Assembly: GCF_042650885.1 (NCBI RefSeq)
Contig: NZ_JBHSBU010000001.1
Coordinates: forward strand, 4,464,001-4,528,000
DNA: 64,000 nucleotides
Source: Chitinimonas_A lacunae
Lineage (GTDB): Bacteria > Pseudomonadota > Gammaproteobacteria > Burkholderiales > Chitinimonadaceae
Reading direction: 5' to 3'
This document shows positions 16,011-24,869 of the stretch, piece after piece. The notes beneath the pieces are model-generated. The model ran no database searches, had not been told where the DNA came from, and worked only from the letters and a program-made list of their open reading frames with translations. Numbering within the stretch: position 1 is the first letter of the stretch; the number at the start of each line of letters is the position of its first letter. The translations under genes were made by a program, and so were the position numbers.

Positions 16011-17147
16011 TTAGACGATATCGAGGTGATCGAGCCCGGCCAGGATGTCCTTGCCCTTGGCTTCCTTCGATTCGAGCTTGATCTTGAGACGCAGGTCGTT
16101 GACCGAGTCGGCGTTTCTGAGGGCGTCTTCGTAGCTGATCTTGCCGGCCTCGTACAGGTCGAACAGTGCTTGGTCGAAGGTCTGCATGCCCAGTTCGCGG
16201 CTCTTCGACATGATTTCCTTGATCTCGTGCACATCGCCCTTGAAGATCAGGTCGGAAATCAGCGGCGAGTTGAGCAGCACTTCGACCGCAGCCGCCCGAC
16301 CTTTGCCCGAACGGTGCGGGATCAGCCGCTGCGACACCAGCGACTTCAGGTTCAGCGACAGGTCCATCAGCAGCTGGGCGCGCCGCTCTTCCGGGAAGAA
16401 GTTGATGATACGGTCAAGTGCCTGGTTGGCCGAGTTGGCGTGCAGGGTGGCCATACACAAGTGACCGGTTTCCGAGAAGGCGATCGCGTAGTCCATGGTT
16501 TCGCGGTCGCGGATCTCACCGATCAGAATCACATCGGGCGCCTGACGCAGCGTGTTCTTCAGGGCGGCATGCCAGGAGTCGGTATCGACCCCGACCTCGC
16601 GCTGGGTCACGATGCAGTTGCGGTGCTCGTGCACATATTCGACCGGGTCTTCGATGGTGATGATATGGCCGTAGCTGTTTTCGTTACGGAAACCGATCAT
16701 CGCCGCCAGCGAGGTTGACTTACCCGAACCGGTACCGCCGACGAAAATCACCAGACCGCGTTTGGTGAGTGCCACGTCCTTGAGTACCGGCGGCAGGCCC
16801 AGATCGTCGAACTTGGGAATCTCGGTGGTGATGGTCCGCAATACCAGGCCGATCCGGCCCTGCTGCACAAAGGCATTGGCACGGAAGCGGCCGATGCCGC
16901 CCGGGCTGATGGCGAAGTTGCATTCCTTGGTGGCTTCGAACTCTTCGGCCTGACGGTCGTTCATCACCGCCCGGGCCAGTTCCTTGGTGTGCTGGCTGTT
17001 GAGGATCTGGCTCGACACCGGGGTCATCTTGCCGTCGATCTTCATCGCAGGTGGAAAATCGGCGGTCAAAAACAAGTCCGACGCGTTCTTGGCCCGCATC
17101 AGCCGCAGCAGGTCGTGCATGAATTTGGTTGCCTGTTCCTTTTCCAT
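16011..17147 (-). CDS. pilU: Type IV pilus retraction ATPase PilU
   Basis: A 378-residue hexameric secretion-type ATPase. It carries Walker A GGTGSGKST (about residue 135), an Asp box with ITIEDPVEYVHEH, Walker B VILIGEIRD and a His box GHLCMATLHANSA. The LLRLMRAKNASDLFLTADF start and the extended C-terminus ending AGLDHLDIV separate it from PilT. PilU works with PilT to retract type IV pili for twitching and DNA uptake. It lies 126 bases downstream of pilT on the same strand, separated by two hairpins. GGAAGCG lies upstream of the start. Confidence 0.95.
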   Translation of the reverse strand: MEKEQATKFMHDLLRLMRAKNASDLFLTADFPPAMKIDGKMTPVSSQILNSQHTKELARAVMNDRQAEEFEATKECNFAISPGGIGRFRANAFVQQGRIGLVLRTITTEIPKFDDLGLPPVLKDVALTKRGLVIFVGGTGSGKSTSLAAMIGFRNENSYGHIITIEDPVEYVHEHRNCIVTQREVGVDTDSWHAALKNTLRQAPDVILIGEIRDRETMDYAIAFSETGHLCMATLHANSANQALDRIINFFPEERRAQLLMDLSLNLKSLVSQRLIPHRSGKGRAAAVEVLLNSPLISDLIFKGDVHEIKEIMSKSRELGMQTFDQALFDLYEAGKISYEDALRNADSVNDLRLKIKLESKEAKGKDILAGLDHLDIV

Positions 17148-17202
17148 CTCGCTTCCTTTCGTCAGACTCCGCCGGGCACGGCGGGCGTCGGTGCAATGGG
17201 AC

Positions 17203-17264
17203 GGCGCGCCAACCCCATCGAGGGTGGGCGCGCCGGTGGGCTGCGGCGGGAGGCAATGCCCGCC
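17203..17264 (-). other. Two hairpins between pilT and pilU
   Basis: GGCGCGCC at 17203-17210 and 17227-17234 pair, and GGCGGG (17245-17250) pairs with CCCGCC (17259-17264). The second lies just after the pilT stop on the minus strand. Neither has a T-tract, so partial attenuation or message processing between the two genes is likelier than full termination. Confidence 0.45.
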
Positions 17265-17273
17265 GAAGCGTGC

Positions 17274-18314
17274 TTACTTGAAGTTGTCCGGATTCATCGC
17301 CTTGCCGCGCGCCTCGCCGGCCGAAATCACATTGCGGCGCACCAGCTCGGTCAGACACTGGTCAAGCGTCTGCATCCCGTATTGCTGGCCGGTCTGGATC
17401 GCCGAATACATCTGCGCCACCTTGGCCTCGCGGATCAGGTTACGGATGGCCGGAATACCGATCATGATTTCATGTGCCGCGACCCGGCCGTTGCCGTCCT
17501 TGGTCTTGCACAGCGTCTGCGAAATCACCGCGCGCAGCGATTCCGACAGCATGGCCCGCACCATTTCCTTTTCCGCAGCCGGGAACACGTCGACGATACG
17601 GTCGATGGTCTTGGCGGCCGAGCTGGTGTGCAGCGTACCGAACACCAAGTGGCCGGTTTCGGCAGCGGTCAGCGCCAGACGGATGGTTTCGAGGTCTCGC
17701 ATTTCGCCCACCAGGATCACATCGGGGTCTTCCCGCAGTGCCGCTTTGAGCGAGTTGGCGAACGACAGGGTATGCGGACCCACTTCGCGCTGGTTGATCA
17801 GACACTTCTTCGATTCATGCACGAATTCGATCGGGTCTTCCACGGTCAGAATATGACCGTACTCGTTTTCGTTGATGAAGTTGATCATGGCCGCCAGCGT
17901 GGTCGACTTGCCCGAACCGGTCGGACCCGTCACCAGCACGATGCCGCGCGGGTTTTGCGAAATATCTTTGAAAATCTTGGGGCAGTTCAGCTCTTCGAGC
18001 GTCAGCACCTTGGACGGAATGGTACGGAATACCGCACCGGCCCCCCGGTTCTGGACGAAGGCGTTGACCCGGAAGCGCGCCAGATTGGGAATCTCGAACG
18101 AGAAGTCGCATTCGAGCGTTTCCTCGTAGGTCTTGCGCTGGTGGTCGTTCATAATGTCGTACACCATATCGTGTACGTCCTTATGCTCCATCGGCGGCAG
18201 GTTGATACGCCGCACGTCGCCATGTACCCGGATCATTGGCGGCAAACCCGACGATAAGTGCAGATCGGATGCCTTGTTCTTGACCGAGAAGGCGAGGAGT
18301 TCGGAAATTTCCAT
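17274..18314 (-). CDS. pilT: Type IV pilus retraction ATPase PilT
   Basis: A 346-residue retraction motor. It begins MEISELLAFSVKNKASDLHL, with Walker A GPTGSGKST, Asp box LTVEDPIEFVH, Walker B VILVGEMRD and His box GHLVFGTLHTSSA. The AIRNLIREAK segment and the ending MNPDNFK are typical of PilT. GGAGGA eight bases upstream fixes the start; the frame extends further without another site. It powers pilus depolymerisation at the inner membrane. It is divergent from yggS, an arrangement conserved in many betaproteobacteria and gammaproteobacteria. Confidence 0.97.
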   Translation of the reverse strand: MEISELLAFSVKNKASDLHLSSGLPPMIRVHGDVRRINLPPMEHKDVHDMVYDIMNDHQRKTYEETLECDFSFEIPNLARFRVNAFVQNRGAGAVFRTIPSKVLTLEELNCPKIFKDISQNPRGIVLVTGPTGSGKSTTLAAMINFINENEYGHILTVEDPIEFVHESKKCLINQREVGPHTLSFANSLKAALREDPDVILVGEMRDLETIRLALTAAETGHLVFGTLHTSSAAKTIDRIVDVFPAAEKEMVRAMLSESLRAVISQTLCKTKDGNGRVAAHEIMIGIPAIRNLIREAKVAQMYSAIQTGQQYGMQTLDQCLTELVRRNVISAGEARGKAMNPDNFK

Positions 18315-18373
18315 CTTGTATAATCCTCCGCAGAGGCCGCGATTGGCGCGGCGATATTCCGAAAGCATTATGG

Positions 18374-19069
18374 ATGGCAGAGCTCTATAAATCCAGACTG
18401 GCCGTGCTAGAACGCATCGATTCCGCCCTGTCGGCCGCCGGTCGGCCAGCCGGTGAATGCCGTTTATTGGCGGTGAGTAAGACCTTCCCGGCCGAAGCGG
18501 TACGACTTTGTCATGCGGCCGGCCAGCGCGCCTTCGGTGAGAACTATGTGCAGGAACTCGACGCCAAATCGGCCGAGCTGAGCGACCTGACCGACCTGGA
18601 ATGGCACTTTATCGGTCCGCTGCAAAGCAATAAGACCCGTACCGTGGCCGAGCGGGCCCACTGGGTCCATTCGCTCGACCGGCTGAAGATCGCCGAGCGC
18701 CTGTCGGCCCAGCGCCCCGCGGCCCTGGAGCCCTTGCAGGTCTGCATCCAGGTCAATGTCTCGGGCGAAGCGAGCAAATCCGGCTGTGCGCCGGCCGAGC
18801 TGCCCGAGCTTGCCGCCGCCGTGGCGGCCTTGCCCCGATTACGGCTGCGCGGCCTGATGTGCATTCCCGAAGCCGACAGCGAGCCTGCGCAACTGCGGGC
18901 GCGCTTTGCCCAATTGCGCCGCTGCCGCGACCAGCTCAATCGCGACGGCCTGGCACTCGATACTTTGTCGATGGGCATGTCGTCCGACCTCGAACTGGCG
19001 ATCCTCGAAGGTGCCACCATCGTTCGGGTCGGCACTGCCTTGTTTGGCCAGCGTGCCTATCCTGCCTGA
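18374..19069 (+). CDS. yggS: Pyridoxal phosphate homeostasis protein YggS
   Basis: A 231-residue PLP-binding TIM-barrel protein. The PLP lysine is K36 in LLAVSKT; FGENYVQE, LEWHFIGPLQSNK and the C-terminal MGMSSDLELAI...VRVGTALFG phosphate-binding segments are all present. It buffers free PLP and has no known catalytic activity. An earlier ATG four bases upstream is out of frame. It is divergent from pilT and heads a run that continues through proC to yggT and DUF167, a widespread order. Confidence 0.96.
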   Translation: MAELYKSRLAVLERIDSALSAAGRPAGECRLLAVSKTFPAEAVRLCHAAGQRAFGENYVQELDAKSAELSDLTDLEWHFIGPLQSNKTRTVAERAHWVHSLDRLKIAERLSAQRPAALEPLQVCIQVNVSGEASKSGCAPAELPELAAAVAALPRLRLRGLMCIPEADSEPAQLRARFAQLRRCRDQLNRDGLALDTLSMGMSSDLELAILEGATIVRVGTALFGQRAYPA

Positions 19070-19076
19070 GACCGGC

Positions 19077-19658
19077 ATGTTCAATTTCCCTTCCGCCCTG
19101 ACCGGGGCCTCCCTGAGTGATCTGGCGCGCTGGTTGCGCATCGAGGAAGGCGAGCGCTGCGATACGCTGTCGCTGGCTTCCGCCTGGGAGCGCATGCCCG
19201 AATCCTCCCCCAATCGTCTGGCCGTGCTGGGCGGCGCCGTCCTGGCCGTGCTGGTCGTGCTCGGATTCCTGCTCCAGGCGCTGTTCACGCGCCACTGGCT
19301 GGGACTGGTCCTAGCGCTGGCGGTGATCGCCGTCTGCGTCGGCGCGGCCTGGCGGGTGCGTTACTGGTTCTGGACCCCGGTGATCGCCGTCGGCGACGAC
19401 GCCATCGCCCTGAGCTATCGCGGCTGGGGGGTGCCGGCCACGATTTCCGTCTCGTCTGCCGGGGTCTCGGCGCTGGTCTACCGGATGCGCGGCGGCCAGT
19501 TGTCGCGCCTGAGCCTACAGCACAGCGGCGGCGCGCTGGCCCTGCCGATCAGCGGCCACGCCGAACTCGACAAGCTCTATTTCAATCTGCTCAAACATCT
19601 GCTGCAAAAGCGCAAGCCGCTGCTCGATCTGACGGCGGCCGACAAACCGGAGGGGTGA
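19077..19658 (+). CDS. Conserved membrane protein between yggS and proC
   Basis: A 193-residue protein with two adjacent hydrophobic segments (about 48-92: AVLGGAVLAVLVVLGFLL, then LVLALAVIAVCVGAA) flanked by a cytosolic N-terminus and a soluble C-terminal domain of about 100 residues. No family recognised. It starts seven bases after yggS ends and stops four bases before proC starts, so it is very probably in the same operon. The frame remains open into yggS, but the ATG here fits the operon spacing. Function unknown. Confidence 0.75.
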   Translation: MFNFPSALTGASLSDLARWLRIEEGERCDTLSLASAWERMPESSPNRLAVLGGAVLAVLVVLGFLLQALFTRHWLGLVLALAVIAVCVGAAWRVRYWFWTPVIAVGDDAIALSYRGWGVPATISVSSAGVSALVYRMRGGQLSRLSLQHSGGALALPISGHAELDKLYFNLLKHLLQKRKPLLDLTAADKPEG

Positions 19659-19662
19659 TCTG

Positions 19663-20472
19663 ATGAAGGTGGTATTCATCGGCGGCGGCAATATGGCCGG
19701 CGCCATGCTGGGCGGACTGCTGGCACAAGGCTGGACCGCTGCCGAGCTGGGCGCGGTCGACCCCGACCCTGCCCGGCGGGCCCAACTGACGGCCGATTAC
19801 GGCATCGCCACCTTCGATCCGGTCGAGCCGCTGCCGGCGGCGCCCACCGTGGTGCTGGCAGTCAAGCCGCAGCAGCTGGCCCAGGTGGCGCGTGCCCGTG
19901 CCGGCGAGCTGGCGGGGCGGCTGGTGATCAGTATCGCTGCCGGGGTGAGGATGGCCGACCTCGACCGCTGGCTCGACGGCGGCGCCCGCTTGATCCGGGT
20001 GATGCCCAATACCCCGGCGCTGGTGCGGGCCGGCATCAGCGGCGCCTGGCTCGGGCCGCGCGCCGATAGGTCGGACCGCGCCAGCGCCGACGCCTTGCTC
20101 GCGGCCATCGGCGACGTGGTCTGGGTCGAGCAGGAAGCGGATATCGATGCCGTCACCGCCATCTCCGGCTCCGGCCCCGCCTATGTGTTCTACCTGCTCG
20201 ACGCCCTGACCGAAGCTGCCACTGCCCAGGGCTTTGCGGCGGAGACCGCGCGTCGGCTGGCTTACGCCACCTTCGACGGGGCGGTGCGGCTGGCCCAGGC
20301 CAGTCCCGAGTCGGCGGCGGTGCTGCGCCAGCGCGTGACCTCCAAAGGCGGCACTACCGAGGCTGCCCTGGCCCGGCTCGAAGCGCGCGAGGTGCGGGCG
20401 GCGATCGTGGAGGCGGCCGCTGCGGCGGCCAGCCGTGCCGCAGAGTTGGCCGATCAGCTGGGACAGTCCTAG
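19663..20472 (+). CDS. proC: Pyrroline-5-carboxylate reductase
   Basis: A 269-residue enzyme that reduces pyrroline-5-carboxylate to proline with NAD(P)H, the last step of proline synthesis. The N-terminal nucleotide-binding motif is VVFIGGGNMAGAMLGG, RVMPNTPALV lies mid-protein, and the C-terminal dimer domain contains AISGSGPAYVFYLLDAL and RQRVTSKGGTTEAAL. Length is normal. GGAGG at 19651-19655 precedes the ATG. It follows the membrane protein gene by four bases. Confidence 0.97.
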   Translation: MKVVFIGGGNMAGAMLGGLLAQGWTAAELGAVDPDPARRAQLTADYGIATFDPVEPLPAAPTVVLAVKPQQLAQVARARAGELAGRLVISIAAGVRMADLDRWLDGGARLIRVMPNTPALVRAGISGAWLGPRADRSDRASADALLAAIGDVVWVEQEADIDAVTAISGSGPAYVFYLLDALTEAATAQGFAAETARRLAYATFDGAVRLAQASPESAAVLRQRVTSKGGTTEAALARLEAREVRAAIVEAAAAAASRAAELADQLGQS

Positions 20473-20718
20473 CGGAAAAATAAGTGCTATTGCACTGCAA
20501 GTTGTAGCGCCATTTAGATTAAAAATATCTGATTTATTGCCATAGACTTACCGGACGGGCCTGGCTCGTCCGTCCATGCGTCGGTCGAGTCCAGCCCCGG
20601 CTTTCGCATGGACAGCCGTGCCAGCCGGGAACCGTCACGGCGCCGGCCGGTCGGTAGCGGGCCGGCGCGCGGCGCCCGGCGATCGAGAACAAGACCCAAG
20701 ACGAGGACCCTCCGACCC

Positions 20719-21315
20719 ATGTTCGCCGAAGCCTTGAGCTTTCTGATCCAGAGCATTGCCGCCTTTTTCATCCTCAATCTGCTGCTGCGCTTCTTCTTGC
20801 AGGTGGTGCGGGCGCCGTTTTCCCATCCCCTGGCCCAGTTCGTGGTCAAGCTGACCAATTTCATGGTGCTGCCGACCCGGCGCGTGCTGCCCAGCATCAA
20901 GGGCTATGACACGGCCAGCCTGCTGCTCGCCTGGCTGTTGGCCGTGCTGATGCATCTGCTGGTGCTGATGCTGTGGTCGTTCAATCCGGTCCATCTGGCC
21001 AATCCGGGTTTTCTGCTGGGATTGGCGGCGCTTGGCGTGCTTGAGCTGCTGCGCTGGGGCCTGACCATGCTGTTTGCGGTGCTGCTGGTGCAGGCGGTGC
21101 TGTCGTGGGTGAGTCCGTTCAATCCGCTGATGCCGCTGCTGGACGCCCTGACCCGGCGGGTCGTGGCGCCCTTGCAGCGGGTGTTGCCAAGGCTTGGCGG
21201 GATCGATCTGAGTTTTCTGGTGCTGATGCTGCTGGTCGATATGACCCAGCGCTTCTTCCTGAGTCCGCTGATCAATGAAGTGAAGCTCAACACCATGCTG
21301 GTGATGGGCGCATGA
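20719..21315 (+). CDS. yggT: YggT family integral membrane protein
   Basis: A 198-residue protein with four predicted membrane helices arranged as two YGGT repeats: one around residues 10-90 and one around 100-190. Each repeat has a hydrophobic helix followed by a P-region (FMVLPTRRVLPSI and RRVVAPLQRVLPRLGGID). The family is implicated in membrane integrity or osmotic tolerance, with unclear mechanism. The frame is open further upstream, but this Met begins the first hydrophobic helix. The stop overlaps the DUF167 start by four bases (ATGA). Confidence 0.9.
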   Translation: MFAEALSFLIQSIAAFFILNLLLRFFLQVVRAPFSHPLAQFVVKLTNFMVLPTRRVLPSIKGYDTASLLLAWLLAVLMHLLVLMLWSFNPVHLANPGFLLGLAALGVLELLRWGLTMLFAVLLVQAVLSWVSPFNPLMPLLDALTRRVVAPLQRVLPRLGGIDLSFLVLMLLVDMTQRFFLSPLINEVKLNTMLVMGA

Positions 21316-21593
21316 GCTGGTGGCAGCAGGAAGGCGAAGTGTTGACGCTGATGCTGTATATCCAGCCCGGCGCCAGAAAGACCGAGCCGGCCGGGCTGTT
21401 CGACGGCATGCTCAAGCTGCGGCTGGCGGCGCCGCCCGTGGAAGGCAAGGCCAATGCCGCGCTGCTGGCGTGGCTGGCCGGGCAGTTCCAGGTCGGGCGC
21501 AACCGGGTCAGTCTGCTGTCGGGCGAGACGTCGCGCCGCAAGCGGGTGCGGATCGAGGGCAGCGCCGTCGATCCGGCCAGCCTGTTATCCTGA
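21312..21593 (+). CDS. yggU: DUF167 (YggU) family protein
   Basis: A 93-residue small protein. MLYIQPGARKTEPAG and LRLAAPPVEGKANAALLAWL are the DUF167 signatures, and VSLLSGETSRRKRVRI completes the fold. Biochemical role unknown. It is coupled to yggT by a four-base overlap. Its last nine bases also encode the end of the convergent fxsA gene. Confidence 0.93.
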   Translation: MSWWQQEGEVLTLMLYIQPGARKTEPAGLFDGMLKLRLAAPPVEGKANAALLAWLAGQFQVGRNRVSLLSGETSRRKRVRIEGSAVDPASLLS

Positions 21594-22025
21594 GTGCCGT
21601 TGCGAATCCTCGAGCCGGGGCGGTTCGACCTGGGCCGGCTCGACCCGGACGAATTCGCCTTCGATCACCTGATCGTTCGGACGTGGCGGCAGGTTGTCCG
21701 AGGGCGACGGCCAGGGCAGCAGCAGCACCAGCGCCATCAGATCGCTCAGCGCGCCCGGAAAGATCAGCAAGAGCGCGGCCACCAGGCTGCGCGCCACCCA
21801 GAACATGCGGCGAAACGGTGCGCTGCCGTCGCGCAGGCTGCCCACGACGGCCCAGGCCGTGGCGGCGCGCCAGTTCTTCAGAATGGTGAAGCCGAGTACC
21901 GCCGCAGCAATCAGCCACAGAGCCGTCCACCAGCCGATCTGGCGGGCGAGCCAGAAGGCCGACAGCAGATCGGCCAGCGGCAGACAGAGCAGCGCAAAAA
22001 TTATCCAGGGTAAGAATCTAGCCAT
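21585..22025 (-). CDS. fxsA: FxsA family membrane protein
   Basis: A 146-residue protein with an N-terminal membrane pair (FLPWIIFALLCLPLADLLSAFW, then WWTALWLIAAAVLGFTIL), a third hydrophobic region near 80-105 (ALLLIFPGALSDLMALVLLLPW) and a polar tail. The FPGALSD motif marks FxsA, whose E. coli member modulates phage T7 exclusion by F plasmid. The start codon lies on a CATG shared with the divergent cutA start, so the two starts overlap by two bases. Its 3' end overlaps DUF167 by nine bases. No clear ribosome site is visible. Confidence 0.9.
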   Translation of the reverse strand: MARFLPWIIFALLCLPLADLLSAFWLARQIGWWTALWLIAAAVLGFTILKNWRAATAWAVVGSLRDGSAPFRRMFWVARSLVAALLLIFPGALSDLMALVLLLPWPSPSDNLPPRPNDQVIEGEFVRVEPAQVEPPRLEDSQRHSG

Positions 22026-22362
22026 GAGTCAATCCACAGAAGTGATCGTTGTTGTCTGCAACGCGCCCGACGAGGCGACGGCGCGGGCGCTCGCCAGCGC
22101 ACTGGTCGAGCGGCGGCTGGCGGCGTGCGTCAATATCCTGCCTGCCGTGCAATCGGTATACCGCTGGCACGGTGAGATCGAGCAAGCAGGCGAATGGCCG
22201 CTGCTGATCAAGACCACCGTGTCGCGCTATGCCGAGGTCGAGACGCTATTGCGTGAGCGGCATCCTTATGAGCTGCCCGAGATTATCGCGCTGCCGCTGA
22301 CGGCCGGCTTGCCTGGGTATCTCGATTGGGTCCGCACCCAGTCGGGCTTGGAGGGGCATTGA
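22024..22362 (+). CDS. cutA: Divalent-cation tolerance protein CutA
   Basis: A 112-residue trimeric PII-like protein. VIVVVCNAPDEATARALASALVE opens the fold, ERRLAACVNILPAV carries the conserved Cys, and SVYRWHGEIE with HPYELPEIIALPL completes the family pattern. CutA is tied to copper tolerance in E. coli. No later start would preserve the first strand, so the ATG sharing CATG with fxsA is real. Its promoter and ribosome site must lie inside fxsA. dsbD begins one base after its stop, as in E. coli. Confidence 0.95.
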   Translation: MSQSTEVIVVVCNAPDEATARALASALVERRLAACVNILPAVQSVYRWHGEIEQAGEWPLLIKTTVSRYAEVETLLRERHPYELPEIIALPLTAGLPGYLDWVRTQSGLEGH

Positions 22363-22363
22363 G

Positions 22364-24106
22364 ATGCGCAAGTTTCTGTCCGTCTGGCTGCTCGCGCTCT
22401 GGGCCGTGCTGGCGCTGGCTGCCGATGAGTCCGAGCTGCTGGCGCCCGAAGTGGCCTTCCAGCACACGCTGACCCAGCGTGACGCCCGCACCGCCGTGGT
22501 GGTGTTCAAGGTGGCCGAAGGGTATTACCTCTATCGCGACCGTTTCAAGTTCTCGCTCGAACCCGCCGGTGAACTCAATGCCGAGCTGCCGCCCGGCAAG
22601 CTGAAAAAGGACGATTACTTCGGCGAGGTCGAAACCTACCGCAACAGCGTCGAGATCGTGCTGACGGCCTCGACGCCATTCCCGGCAGGGGCCAAGCTCA
22701 AGATGACCTCGCAGGGCTGTGCCGACGCCGGACTGTGCTATCCGCCGCAAACCGTCTCGCTGGCGCTTGCCAGTGCCGAGGCTGCGCGGCCGCCTGCCAC
22801 CGCGCCTCCGGCATCGGGTCTTGATGCCGACAATCCCTTCCAGGGCAAGAGCCTGCCTGCCGTGCTGCTGGTGTTCTTCGTCGCCGGCCTGGGCCTCGCT
22901 TTCACCGCCTGCATGTATCCGCTGATTCCCATCGTCTCCAGCATCATCGTCGGCCAGGGTGCCCAGGTGGACAAGCGGCGGGGTTTCGTCCTGACCTTTG
23001 TCTATGTGCAGGGGATGGCCGTGGCCTATGCGCTGGCTGGGATCGCCGCTGCGCTGTCGGGTACGCTGCTATCGGCTGCGCTGCAACAGCCCTGGGTGCT
23101 CGGGGCGTTTGCGCTGTTCTTCGTGCTGATGGCGCTGTCGATGTTCGGTCTCTACGACCTGCAACTGCCGACTGCCTTGCAGTCGCGGCTCAACGACGCC
23201 TCCAACCGTCTTCCCGGTGGCCGCTGGCTGTCGGTGCTGGTGATGGGGGTGCTGTCGGCGCTGATCGTCGGTCCATGCGTGGCGCCGCCGCTTGCTGCGG
23301 CGCTTGGGTATATCGGGGCCAGCGGTGATGTGCTGCTGGGCGGCGCTGCGCTGTATGTGATGGCGCTGGGGATCGGTCTGCCGCTGATCGTGGTCGGGGT
23401 TGCGGGCGGTCATGTGCTGCCCAAGGCCGGGCCGTGGATGACCCGGGTCCGCAGTGTGTTCGGCGTGCTGATGCTGGCGCTGGCGCTGTGGATCGCCCGG
23501 CCGGTGCTCGACGACTGGATGGTGATGCTGGCCGTGGCGCTGCTGGCCATCGGTGCCGGTATCCAGCTGTCGGCGCTCGACCCATTGCCGACCCATGCCA
23601 CGGGCTGGAAACGACTGTGGAAGTCGTTCGGCTTGGTGCTGGTGCTGGTCGGTGCGGCGCAGATGGTGGGACTGCTCGCCGGCAGCCGCGACCCGCTCCA
23701 GCCGCTCCGGGTGCTGGGCGGTGGCGGCGCGGTGGCGGCCGAGACCGGTCTGCCGTTCCAGAAGGTGCGCAGCGTGGCCGAACTCGATGCCGCCGTGGTG
23801 GCCGCAGCCGGTCGGCCGGTGATGCTCGACTTCTATGCCGACTGGTGTGTTTCCTGTCAGGAAATGGAACGCTTCACCTTTGCCGACCCGCGGGTGCGGC
23901 AAAGGCTCGCCGGTGCCGTGCTGCTGAAAGCCGATGTGACGGCCAACAACGTCGACGACAAGGCGCTGCTGGCCCGCTTCAAGCTGTACGGCCCGCCCGG
24001 CATTATCTTCTTTGATCGCAACGGCAAGCAGTTGGCCGAGCGGCTGGTCGGTTTCGAGAAGGCCGACCCCTTCCTGCAACGTCTCGATCGCGCCCTGGCG
24101 GGTTGA
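22364..24106 (+). CDS. dsbD: Thiol:disulfide interchange protein DsbD
   Basis: A 580-residue three-part protein that moves electrons from cytosolic thioredoxin to the periplasm. A signal peptide ends at ALA (residue 19). The periplasmic alpha domain carries C119 and C125 (QGCADAGLCYPPQ), the membrane domain has eight hydrophobic segments with redox Cys in FTACMYPL and VGPCVAPPL, and the C-terminal thioredoxin domain has C495-V-S-C498. All six functional cysteines are present. It starts one base after cutA and is followed by a TlpA-like partner. Confidence 0.96.
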   Translation: MRKFLSVWLLALWAVLALAADESELLAPEVAFQHTLTQRDARTAVVVFKVAEGYYLYRDRFKFSLEPAGELNAELPPGKLKKDDYFGEVETYRNSVEIVLTASTPFPAGAKLKMTSQGCADAGLCYPPQTVSLALASAEAARPPATAPPASGLDADNPFQGKSLPAVLLVFFVAGLGLAFTACMYPLIPIVSSIIVGQGAQVDKRRGFVLTFVYVQGMAVAYALAGIAAALSGTLLSAALQQPWVLGAFALFFVLMALSMFGLYDLQLPTALQSRLNDASNRLPGGRWLSVLVMGVLSALIVGPCVAPPLAAALGYIGASGDVLLGGAALYVMALGIGLPLIVVGVAGGHVLPKAGPWMTRVRSVFGVLMLALALWIARPVLDDWMVMLAVALLAIGAGIQLSALDPLPTHATGWKRLWKSFGLVLVLVGAAQMVGLLAGSRDPLQPLRVLGGGGAVAAETGLPFQKVRSVAELDAAVVAAAGRPVMLDFYADWCVSCQEMERFTFADPRVRQRLAGAVLLKADVTANNVDDKALLARFKLYGPPGIIFFDRNGKQLAERLVGFEKADPFLQRLDRALAG

Positions 24107-24138
24107 TCCGCCCTGATCAATCAAGGAGCTTCTGTTCG

Positions 24139-24660
24139 ATGAAACTCAATCTGCTCTACGCTGCGGTGGCTGCCCTGGCGCTATTGGGCGGCGCCGGTGT
24201 TGCCTGGTGGCAGCAGGCCGAGGCGGCGCCGCAGCCGGCGGTCAAGGCCAATGATTTCTGGAGCGCCCGTTTTACCGGTCTCGATGGCAAGCCGCAGTCG
24301 CTGGCGCAGTTCCGTGGCAAGCCATTGGTGGTCAATTTCTGGGCCAGCTGGTGCGCGCCCTGCCGGCAGGAGATGCCCGATTTCGTGGCGGTCCAGCGGG
24401 CGCGCGGCAATAAGGTGCAGGTGCTTGGCATCGCCATCGACAATAAGGCGGCGGTCGAGAAATTTCTCAAGGAAGTGCCGGTCAACTACCCGGTTCTGCT
24501 GGGCGAGCAGGACGCCATGGATCTGATGCGCGCCAACGGCAACCAATTCGGCGGGCTGCCGTTCACCCTGGTGTTCGACGCCCAGGGCAAGCAGGTGGCG
24601 ACCCATGCCGGGCTGCTCCATCGCGATAAGCTTGAGCAGTATCTGAACGCGATCAAGTAA
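24139..24660 (+). CDS. TlpA/ResA-like thioredoxin, membrane-anchored periplasmic
   Basis: A 173-residue protein with an N-terminal membrane anchor or uncleaved signal (about 5-23) and a thioredoxin domain. The redox motif is WASWCAPCRQEMPDF; VQVLGIAIDN and the cis-Pro loop GGLPFTLVFD follow. It probably receives electrons from DsbD, encoded 32 bases upstream, and reduces periplasmic thiols, for example in cytochrome c assembly. AAGGAG eleven bases upstream supports the start. Its specific target is unknown. Confidence 0.92.
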   Translation: MKLNLLYAAVAALALLGGAGVAWWQQAEAAPQPAVKANDFWSARFTGLDGKPQSLAQFRGKPLVVNFWASWCAPCRQEMPDFVAVQRARGNKVQVLGIAIDNKAAVEKFLKEVPVNYPVLLGEQDAMDLMRANGNQFGGLPFTLVFDAQGKQVATHAGLLHRDKLEQYLNAIK

Positions 24661-24775
24661 GCAAGGCACTCGCTTGGCGTCCGACTGGGCCGCACCAAGG
24701 GGGACACGCTGGATAGGCCCGCTCGACGGTTTGTCCACGCTCCTGATGCAGCCCAGGCTGCCCATCAAATAGACT

Positions 24776-24810
24776 GGCGGGAAAAATTCATTTTTGGATT
24801 TTTTCCGCCG
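24776..24810. terminator. Possible hairpin between the TlpA-like gene and alcohol dehydrogenase
   Basis: GGCGGGAAAAA (from 24776) pairs imperfectly with TTTTTTCCGCC (24800-24810). The T-run inside the right arm could end transcripts of either convergent gene. The rest of 24661-24869 shows nothing coding. Confidence 0.4.
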
Positions 24811-24869
24811 TATTTCTTGCGGTTGCTTTGCTGATTATTTTCTATTGGTCGGCCTGTGTGGCTGCCGTC

